From Lingula anatina (taxonomy: Eukaryota; Brachiopoda; Lingulata; Lingulida; Lingulidae): a stretch of 64,000 nt of DNA. The translations under genes and the position numbers were made by a program. A model generated the notes under the pieces. The model worked only from the letters and a program-made list of their open reading frames with translations, searched no databases and was not told the DNA's origin. Positions within the stretch are counted from its first letter, which is position 1; each line of letters opens with the position of its first letter. Of the stretch, positions 49,801 through 61,500 are shown in pieces. The stretch lies in assembly GCF_001039355.2 (NCBI RefSeq), contig NW_019775481.1, positions 247,934 to 311,933 of the forward strand, given 5' to 3'.

Positions 49801-52800
49801 TACAAATGTGAACTGAAGGAGCATGCCTTACATGCAATTGTTTTTGCAAATTTTATTTTTAGGCCCCTGCAATCCTAACCCTTGCCTCAATGGAGGGACT
49901 TGCACAAAGTCACCTGAAAGAGGTTTCCATTGCGCTTGCACCCATCATTATTCTGGACAACATTGCAATGTAGGTAAGGTTATAAAGACTTAGATAACAG
50001 AAATGGTTCAAAGTTAATATGCAGAAATATGAAGTAATAACAATCGTTACATTTTTTCCTAATTTGCTTCAAAATGTGGAAATAAGCACTTTGGCCTGTT
50101 ATAACTAACTGCTGTCACATCAAAATACATAAGGGTGAATTGGAAGTAACAACAACTTCTCCTTAATATAAAGTCAAATCTTTGCATTTAAACCTGCACA
50201 TCACTAGACTGGATGGCCTTGTGGTCAAAGTGTCCGTCTTCAGAACAGTAGAACATGGATTTGACCCTCTCCCAAGACATAGTAGTCCTTTATAAATGGT
50301 ACCTGCTGTCTCCCTGCTTGACACTCGGCACTTAGCTAAGTAGGGGTTGAAGCAGGGGCAATTTTCTGGTGTGAAAGTGAGAGACACTGTTCATGTATTA
50401 GCTCTTAGCGACTAATACGACAGCCGGAATTTCTCCTCCCCAGGGAGATGACAGCGTCACCACAAAGCATGTACATTGACCAGATGCCCATTATTGGTTG
50501 GAACTTCATTAAAAAAAATATTATTACTTCTATTTTTTTATTACTATTATTATTATTATAATTATAGCAGTAAGGCATCATTCATTACTACATCATTTGG
50601 CAGACTTTAACAATAGGAGGGATGGATAAATAGGTCAATTTATGACCAGAAAATTAAAGATGTATAAAGCTATTTTTTGACTATTATATATTATATATTT
50701 TAGGTAAATCAAATTTCAGGATCTAGCATAAATGAAACCTTTCTGACTATCAAAACTAAGATCCAATGAAACTATTTTCACATTCATATTTTTTTACTAA
50801 CCAAGTGATTAACTTGTTTTATTCCTTACCTTGTTGACATTATTTGTTGGGGGAAATAAATTTAATAGATGGAAATTATGATATAATATTATCTATTTGA
50901 ATAGTTTTGTAATCTCACATAATGTCAGCAGGTAGGTAATTTAGTGTCAAAATCATTCTAGACTTGTAAGTTTGAAAAAAATAAATAAGGTTTATTTTTC
51001 TCCTTGAGAAGAACACAGAAGATAGCTTTATGTACAGACATCAGTATGTCAATATCAGTACATGAAAGTCTTTGGCTTCGTTCACATGCAATGTCTATTT
51101 TCTATTTGCGCTATCTTATGATCACGGTCTGTGGCCTGAATATCCCGCCGCGTAATTACTGGCAGCGCGAGCCAGTTACTTATAGTAACTTATAGTAACT
51201 GGCTCGCGCTGCCAGTAATTACGCCGCGGGATATTCAGGCCACAGACCGTGATCATAAGACATACCGCAAATAGAAAATAGAATTTAGAAAATAGACATT
51301 GCATGTGAACGAAGCCTTTATTTCTATTTCAATCACACTTAAGTCATAACAACACAAATGATGATAATAGAAAGGGACTTATCTTGACCAGGTGCTAACT
51401 TAAATTATTTTTTGTTTGTTTGTTTGTTTGTTTGTTTTCAGCGAGGTGTGGGAAAAATGCTATATGTATTCATCGAAGCTCTGGGCTCCATGTTCCACAG
51501 TTCAATCTGCGGTGTGATAGAAAAGGTGGCTTTTACTGTTTTTGCATCAATGGTTATGCAGGGGACGGAGTTAAATGCACCAGTAAGCATTATAAATGCT
51601 TCAGATTATATATAGGGTTTGAGTTGACTAAATCTTAATGGCATCATAATTGTAACTTTAATTATAATTACTACTTTATTTGACATGTTGTGCGATGATT
51701 GGTTTTCTTTATAGCTGAAAACCTGAATTGTTGTTTTCTTTGCTGTTATCAATACTAAAAATAAAACGCTTAAGGATAATTGTGCAGCTATTATATTTTT
51801 CATACTCTTAAGATATAAAGCAGTTCACCGAATGCACTAAAATGTGATCATGCTCTTTGGAAAATATTTTTCTTTTTTACAGATAGTGGCAAATATATCT
51901 CCCAAAATAAAGCAATATAATGAAAAATCTACTAAAGAAGACATCCATTTGAAGCAACCAGAACTACACAATTATCTAAGATTCACAGATGGACGTTAGA
52001 TTTATTCAGAGAAGTACCGTTAAAATCATATCGATTCCACATTGTGGTTCTGAAATATTTACAATTGGTCAAGATGGCCCAACTGTGCTGACCCCTACTG
52101 AAGAGTCTACTGTTGACCCCTACTGAATTGTGTTTAGTGCTGACCCCTATTGATGTGTTTAGGAGTGATGGTGGGATATCCCAAATGGTCGACATACTTA
52201 CTCTCTCATGGACGTCATCCAGCTTCTCGTAGGAGGTAACAAATGCATGAGCATGTGTTCCCTTCACGGGTATGTCGAAGAGCTTTCCCGCCAGGACGTT
52301 GCTTGTGCCATCAAATCCTTAAATGAGAAGATCGATCAACTGAGTGAATATGCATAAGGGGGAATTCTAAATTTTACGTTTGTTTGATAATTTAAGAAAG
52401 AACAAAGACACTTCCATAGGTATTACATTTCTATGTGTGAATGTTAAATATGTTTTAGTACACCTATAAAAAGAATACAAACACTAAATTAAGGCATATA
52501 TAAAATTTATACATTTACTGTTCTAAAAAGTAACCTGTAACCAAAATTATCAAAATCAAAGAACTATGCCCAAAAGCCCAAGCAAATTTTATGGAACCCA
52601 TATTCCAGGTGCATTTCATTTTGGTATCAGTTCACATATGTCAGATAATATCTTTAAAATAAAAAAACACTGTTTGTGTGCAAATAAATCAGCTTGAAAT
52701 TCTTGTTTTTCGTCAATTTTTTTAACAAGAATTTAAATCAGTTTTACAGTGTTCACTTTTATTTTGAACAAATTCAACAGAGCAGCACAAAAATTTTATT

Positions 52801-55800
52801 ACACCAACAGAGGGCAGCATATTAGGATAATAAATAAATAAACAAATAAATAAATAAATAAATAAATAAATAAATACAACACAGTTATGAAGTCTCACAA
52901 TCTTTCTCACTTTAAAATAAAAACATATATAGAAGCCTGAGCTACCAAAATCACAAAACAGGATGAAGGGCATGACAGTGAAGGACTTACAGAATCTACG
53001 ACCACTGCAACACAAAACCTTAGTTTTTCCACACAATGAAATCACGTGATAAAAATAATCTTGCTGTCAAAAAAAATCAGGCACATAATATTAAGACATA
53101 TTCATTAAAAATACATGAAGCAGATCCAGACATGTTTTGAAAGAAGTTGGAAGGGATTCAGGCACAGATAATAAACATTACAGTAGTAATTACTGTTCTT
53201 TTACGTGTGTACAATTTAGAATAATAATAATAATAATAATAATAAACATAGAAAAAGTTCATTGTTTATAGATTTTTTTCCCACTGAAATAAAGTGAAAA
53301 GTAACTGTGGTCCATATTTCAAAAATGGGTATTTTGCAAAATAATAATAATAATAATAAATACAAATGTTAAACATTTTTTAAAACGTAAAACATAAAAC
53401 ATTATCTGGATCCACCTCAACTAAAACACCTGACCAATGGAGCAGAAAGAGAAGAAAAGCAGCTTGCCGCAGCAGCAATGATTTCAGTACGATTTCTACA
53501 CAGTTTTCATCCAAAATACAGGGAGATCCAAACACTTCAAAATCTAACCTTTCCTTTTTGCAATTAAAAAATTATTTAAGGGAAAACTATGAGTGCTCTT
53601 CATATCTGATTCTCTGCTTTTATATTGTTGAATTTGGAAAAAATATTAATGTTTATATAAAAAAGAAAAGGAAAACTGTTTGTTTCACAATATAAATGTA
53701 ATAAGTTACTAAATAATTAATAGAAAATAGAGAATTTCAAAACTGCAGCAGAGGGCAGCACAGATCACTTATTTTTCCATAATAATTTGGACCTCCCTGT
53801 ACAAGCATAATCACAACAGAGATGGGGAAAACGACACCAAAATTTTGCTACCCTCTGTAGGTATCCCATAGAGTTTACAAGCCAGTACATTTGTTGTGCC
53901 ATCAAATCCTACAAAGACAAAATGGTCCATCAACTGATTGCACAGTTTCAAAGATTACGTAGTAGGCATATGCTTGATTGGCAGTGTGTTAGGTGTGACA
54001 GTGTGTTTGTTATGGCAGTGTGTTAGATGTGACAGTGTGTTTGTTATGGCAGTGTGTTAGGTGTGACAGTGTGTTTTTTATGGCAGTGTGTTAGATGTGA
54101 CAGTGTGTTTGTTATGGCAGTGTGTTAGATGTGACAGTGTGTTTGTTATGGCAGTGTGTTATGTGTGCCAGTGTGTTTGTTATGGCAGTGTGTTAGGTGT
54201 GACAGTGTGTTTTTTATGGCAGTGTGTTAGATGTGACAGTGTGTTTGTTATGGCAGTGTGTTAGATGTGACAGTGTGTTTGTTATGGCAGTGTGTTAGAT
54301 GTGACAGTGTGTTTGTTATGGCAGTGTGTTAGGTGTGACAGTGTGTTTGTTATGGCAGTGTGTTAGGTGTGACAGTGTGTTTGTTATGGCAGTGTGTTAG
54401 GTGTGACAGTGTGTTTGTTATGGCAGTGTGTTAGATGTGACAGTGTGTTTGTTATGGCAGTGTGTTAGGTGTGCCAGTGTGTTTGTTATGGCAGTGTGTT
54501 AGGTGTGACAGTGTGTTTTTTATGGCAGTGTGTTAGATGTGACAGTGTGTTTGTTATGGCAGTGTGTTAGATGTGACAGTGTGTTTGTTATGGCAGTGTG
54601 TTAGGTGTGCCAGTGTGTTTGTTATGGCAGTGTGTTAGGTGTGACAGTGTGTTTGTTATGGCAGTGTGTTAGGTGTGCCAGAGCATTCGGAGTGACAGTG
54701 TTTAAGGTGTGAATGTGTCTTAGACCCCATTCCCAGAGATTAGATCGATCCAACTAGATCGACCTAACTCCCTGGGGGTTCACGCTAAATAACTGTCAGC
54801 TGAGAGGGCACGAAAGTTAATTACCCCCTTACAGCTTGTAGTAGGCGGGACGGACATTTAAGCCGGATTATCTGACAGTAATCTAGTAAGACTCCCCACG
54901 GGGATAGATCGATCTAAAATCTATGGGAATGCGCCCTTAGTGACATAACAGTATGTTATGTGTGAGGTGTTGTATGACAGTGTATTAGTTATATAACTGT
55001 GTATTAGGTGTGTCTTGTGTTAGGTAACTAAAACAGTGTTAATTGTAATATTGTTTCTTATATAACAGTGCAGTGGTTGCGAGTTAGTACAGTGGGGAAT
55101 TTCAATACGTCAGTCAGTACACTGTCTCTGGACTATGAGAGGAAAGTCGTGTCTAAATCAGGTCTAAATGAGACAGAGTCTAAACAACCCAAATGACGTC
55201 ACCAGGTGACCAGATCACACTTGAGACCCACAATAACATATTAATAATAAAAATCCCAATCCCATGTTTTCTAAGCAATCTGGTTGCATGGTCACATCAA
55301 TTTAGTCAATGTACCAGTCAAATTTGGTCTGGGTGTGAGCATCACATCAAGAATATAATATGTAACATTTCAAGCAATCAAACTCTGCATTGTAATGCCA
55401 CGGTTGAATCTGATGTTTGCCTAAGTCTTTTTTTTTTTGTCTGTGCAAATGGGGTTAAAACAGTATATAACATTTGAATATTTTTTAATGTATAAATGGG
55501 GAAAATGTGTATTACATTTTGTAACTTCTTTTTGTATAAACAGGCAGAGAATTGTATATAAATTTTGCACCTTTTTAGTTGTGTGAAAAAATAATTTAAA
55601 AAAAGAATAAATAAATAAAGATGAATACGTACCTCCAATATAGCAGTATCTTGAGGCGGATAATCCTCCATCAGGACCTTGTGCTCTGCGTAAGCCGAAC
55701 TCCAACAGCTGCTTGTCTTGTCCTGCGGCTAGGCGAAACCTGGCGGCATTTGTGGCAACTAGACTGCAGAAATATAGAAATAGGTAAGATATTTTGGTAA

Positions 55801-58518
55801 AACTAATGGGTAGTATATGTTCCTTTGTCACACACTAATTAAGTAAATATGTATTCTTTATGATACTCACAGACATCTTCATGTACTGATGTGTGCCAAT
55901 GCACACTGAAGAGTCTGACTCAGACAGATGTCAAAACATATGTGAGAGTCATAAAAAATTAGTTTGAGACAATAGAACATTTACTACCAATAGACTATGG
56001 AATCAAAGCAAAATCAATTAAGTCATGATCATTATAAAGACGCATTAAAAATATTGCTATTACTTAACTGAGAAAACATATCCCAAGATTAATAAAATCT
56101 GGAATGATCAAATTGATAGTTATTGGATTTGATCTTTTACAATAAATGTTCAGCTATTTGCTCAATGTGCATATAATTAAATAATATTATGCTTGTTCAT
56201 CTTAGAAATAGATGTATATAAACACACTTAAATGAATATAGAACAAACAAATAAATTTTACCTATTTTTTCAACATGCATTAACTTGCATGTAAGTACCA
56301 CTAAAATACTTAGTATTCCAATCAACCTACCTAGCATAATTAACTAAATTGAGCAACGTGGTCTCGAGAAGCTGTACAACAGGAAGAGGACCCTCCAGGC
56401 GTATAATGGGAACTCTGGGAAACACCACCGACCCCTCATCCACGGCGTAGACTATGACATCCTTCGCTGTAAGGTTGTGCAGGAATTCAAAGAATTCTTC
56501 TTCGGTGGTGGGAGGTAGAATCGTCCTCAGGTACTCGATGTCTTGATGAAAGAGTAAGGAATATTAAAATTACTCAAGGAATTATCAACAGCAAGTATTC
56601 ATATTTAAGGGATTTCACCTTTTAGACCCCATTCCCATAGATTTTAGATCGATCTATCCCTGTGGGAGTCTCACTAAATTACTGTCAGCTTAGCCAGCTT
56701 AAGCATCTGTCCTGCCTACTAAAAGCTGTAAGGGAGTAATTAACTATGGTGTGCGCACGGCTGACTGCAATTTAGCGTGAACCCCCAGGAAGTTAGGTCG
56801 ATCTAAATCTAAATCTCTGGATGGATCTAAATCTCTGGGAATGCACCCTTACAGTCTGAATTGAGAAAGATTAGTAGCTTTGCAGGGGATGATGTAGACA
56901 TAGAAAACATGGTATTGGGACATTCTCAAACGATGATAGGATACCGATAAAAATCAATTCAAAATATTATTGAACTATTGCCCTGCTATCACAACATTAA
57001 CACCCCAGGTTCTGAGATCAATTGATTTTATCACAACGGTCTTACTTCAACAGCACAACAACAACTCTTATTCCAATAACAGATATGCATTAGCTAACAC
57101 CAAGAAAATCAATTCTCCACACTGTGTCTTTCTAGACGTACGCTTCCTCAACGAGAAATGCCAAATACACATTTATTCTGCAGCAGGGAATCCAAATACT
57201 TATGATATATTTCATCATGGAAAAAATCAATACAAATATAGAGCAAATTGTAATGAAGTATCCTTATCTACATACATTTAATGTGACACATCTACCATAC
57301 ATAATTTTCATGCAATAATTAAGCATTTCTTTAATTCAGATGAATAAATGCCATTTGCATTAATAATGTTCAAGTGTTACTTTACTAAAATAATTTATGT
57401 TTGTTATCCCCTTCTGCTTTTGACAACACTCCATCTTAAAATATGCACTTAAGCTTGACTAGTAGAAATATCTTATCATGGTGAAAGGTGTACATTTTAA
57501 AGGTTAAATCATTAACCTAATGTCACGTATTTTAGCCTGTTAGCAAAGAGTTCTGAGAATTTCAGAAAAGGTGGAATATTATGGAAACATCTCTTGCTCT
57601 TGTTCAGTTTTCCATAGTAATGGAGCATAAAAGAAACTTTTAAAAAAAGGAAAAAAATTAAGTTTATTTTTCCAGAGCTGATTTAATCAAGGATGAGACT
57701 GTCATTAAAACCTTTCCTTTCTGCATCCTTTGTGCAACCATGAAACTGGCCCTGCCGTGGTCGTAAAAAGGAGGCACAAGCATCGCTTTGGTTGTAAAAT
57801 GAATGCTCAATGATCAGCCAGTTGTCAGCATGCAAAGTATCATTAGTTTTTTTTTTACTCTCAAACAGGGCTGTACTACAGGATGCATAAAGGACGCCGA
57901 TCCAGTGTAAAGGGAGGCTTTACTGATATAGTCAGAAAACATGGACTCAGTCCACAGGGCTGCCTAGACCAATAACAGTTTTGGCTCCCAAAAAGTTTGA
58001 AATATGCCAATAGTAGGAAAATTCTCATCTCTGAATAATGACACTCTTTTTGCCCTTTTTAATAGGATTTGCTTTGAAATCATTATAAGCAAATGCTATT
58101 GCTAGTGGCCTGATGCTAATGGGAAAGAATTTTTACAATTTGGGTGTGTTGAGCATCAGTTTTAATACTAGTATTCTATTTTAATAAATAATATGATTCA
58201 CCTGATGTTAGCATGGCAGCCAAGAGTCTCTTCATACACTAGAAAATTTATGGTCTTCTTAAGAGCTTAATAATTTAAACACCATGCACTATCAATGCTG
58301 GCTGTATCCTTTACCTCAACCTTGCTGGAGGAAGATGAACAGAACACAAAAGCTCAGCATTGGGCAACCCTCATAATCATGTATGTTTAATCTTTCAATC
58401 TCTCCAACCTAGTCTTAGACAAGTGCAGTAAATGTTGAGCACATTATAAACACTGTGACGTTTAATTTAGTTTAAGCAAAAGTTCCAAATTTTGATTTTG
58501 ATTTACTTATTTTTTTAA

Positions 58519-58556
<38 letters not shown>

Positions 58557-61500
58557 TTGTTAAATTTTAAAATGTTTTTTGATTTTGTTTAAAATTTTGG
58601 TTTGGCCAAATTTATCGAGATATGTTGCTAAAAGATATTAATCTGAAATCCAATAATAGGCAAATGCATTTGATGACCACAGAGATTGCTGAAAAAAAAA
58701 AGGAGAGAAAGCACTTGCAATAATGATGGTACTGCATCTTTTGTCAATTTTTATCAATTTTGTTCAAAATTATGGTTTGGCCACATTTATCCAACAGTTC
58801 TCCCAGTAAGCCAAAAAATATGTACAAATATATAGAGGAACACAGAGAATGCTGGAATGCATATACACAGTCTAATTTGTCTAAATATGACGTTGTTATG
58901 TTATTTAGTGTTAAGTTATTCATTTATCTAGCTACCTTTTGTCATTTTTTTTACTGATTTTATTCAAAATTTTGGATTGGAAAATATGCTACATTAAACT
59001 CTACAGCCAAATGCAGGTACCTGTATAATACCAGATGTCATTAAAATAAAATTAAAATAATAATAAAAAATAATTCTTATCCATTATACATAACGGTACT
59101 GTAAAGCAACAATTCTACTGTAAGCCCATACAATCAAATGCTGGCAGCATGATTTCAGAAAGTGCTAAAAAATGAAACACCTATAACATTCTGTATTTAC
59201 ATGGGAGAAAGTTGTAAAAACTGAAAATCCTGGAAAACATAGCTTGCAATTTCTCAAACCATTTAGACAGTGTGAAAATAATTCTGAAAACTTTCAACCA
59301 TGTGTTTAAAGGTTCAATAAAAACAAAAACAAAAAATTAAAAAAATAATAATAATACAATAAAATAAAACAAATATTTTAAACCTGCAAACTGCTTTACT
59401 CCTTTCGACTTCTTAACATATATCCTCACTTTTTTAATAACTCACATATTCTTCTTACCATCTGTTGTATAATGGAAATGTTCCAGAAACTTGATACATT
59501 CCTCTAACCCAGCAAATATCGTGAATTCTCCTCGGAAAGGATTTCTTCTGAAGAAAAGGTCGAACACCGCCGTGTCTTCATATTTCTGGCTTTTCCAGTA
59601 GGCGTATGCCATTGTGATTTGGTATAAATCTGCAAGGATAAGAACACGAAAATAATCTTTAAAGGTGTTCGTAAAGCAGCCTTACAAGTGTATAAAATAT
59701 CACATGATTGTGTACTTACTTCATTGTATTAAGTAAGGTAACAATGCATTATTGAAGTGGTATTAATAAGTCATGTCATGTTATTCATTATTATCCTTAT
59801 TGCTGGGGAAGCGCTAGCACTCGCCAATTTAGCCAAATGCTAAAACTGACTTAAATTGACTAAACAAAAAGGACTTGATTTGACAAATTTTAGTCAAATT
59901 AAAACCATTTTCATAACAAATTGACAAAAAAGTGATGATTTGGCTAAGCGAAAAAAATTGCTAGCGCTACCCCAGTATTGTATACATCTAAACTAATCTT
60001 CATAGATAAGTGAGCCAGAAAATGGTAAACCATGTACATATTTAGTGCTCAATAAACATTATTATTATTATTATTACAATTGTTACAAGTTCATAAAACA
60101 TGCGCAAAAAAGTCCTTCTTTACTTTCCTCTCAGTTGTGTGTGGAAAGATCTTCCACTATTAATGATTCATAGAATCAAAAGTGATGATCACAGATTTGA
60201 GAATTTAGTGAAAAAGTCGCAAAATATGGCTTGGGGTCCAGGGGGGGGGGGCCTAGGCTACTGGTAATTTTGGCTCCCAAAACGTCTGAAATCTGCAGAT
60301 AATCGGAAAAATCTCATCCCTGCAAACATAAGGCCCAGGCTTAACAGAAGCTACATTGGATAATGGATCATTTGCAAAAAGTCAAAAGAGGAAGATTTTA
60401 ATATCTGTGTAGATCTGTTTGACTGCATGTGCCGCAGATAATAACTGCTAGGTCATGCCTGGCAAGCTTGTGACGTCAGATGCACATGCACTTGGAAGAT
60501 GATTCTTGACTATCTGTATGCAGCTCTCTTACTTTTACTGAACTGGGCTGTACATAAAGGAAAGGCATTTAAAAAAGGAATTTTAAGAGTGCAAACCTCT
60601 GCTGAGGTTGCTCAGTTCTCCTTTATTATCACAGGGGCTGATCCAGAGATTTTTTCTGACAGTCTTCCAAATTATCTTTGTTGATCCAGCCTCCATTTTT
60701 GACCGTCTTCCGACAAAAAAATTAGATACCCATCAATGAAAAATTGAAAATCTGACCGTCTTCCCGAAGACCCAGAAGACGGCCTGAATCCGCCCCTGTA
60801 TCAATTAATTAATGGGTCACCACCAAAATATAATTGATTCCATGTTGGACCATTTCTGGGTGATCCTGCAGAATCTTATCAAAATCTGTTCCTTTACTGT
60901 TAAATAAGGCTTTTACCCAATGGAGCATTCAGATAAACCCATCATACTAGCTGAATCAATCCAACTTTATGGGAGATTCTCCCCAAGTTCAATCACTAAT
61001 CGGCTGAAATGTTTGAACTAATTAACTAACTAGGGAGGTATGTTAGACATTGAAGCTGAATGCACTTAAACAAAAATCCTTTGCAGAGTTGGATAGATTC
61101 AGCAGGTATGATGTTAGAATCTGAACGCAGTCTACCGAACCAAAAGAGAACTCTGGTATTTGATGGTGTTGTAAGAGATTCATGAGAGAAAGTGGGCTGA
61201 CAAACACAAAGAAATGTATGGCTAAACTGTGTAATGTGGGAAAATTGGCAACTTTGTAGTCTTACCTCAACAGTCTCTACCCCCCCCCCCCCCACCTTAC
61301 ACACACACACACACACACACACACCATGTGCATGTGTTACTACTACACAATTTGGTTTAAATCTTTTTTCCCCCACAGTGAGTCAGTCTTTTTTTCACAG
61401 AATCACTGCTTCTTTTTATCAAAAATAGCGTGCCTCAGTACTTGAGAAATGGCCTCTGTGTAAAGATCACATGCAATGGATACGAAACAGAAAGTGAAAA

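Noticed and set aside
53985-54685. CRISPR-like array
   Set aside because: Repeats are contiguous with no unique spacers, and the genome is animal; it is a minisatellite.
54722-54938. Family B element as a structured regulatory RNA or insulator
   Set aside because: Six dispersed copies with inverted ends in both orientations are better explained as a MITE.
61026-61376. 116-codon minus-strand frame in NAPRT intron 1
   Set aside because: Largely made by the CA and C tracts; no family resemblance and no splice sites in phase.
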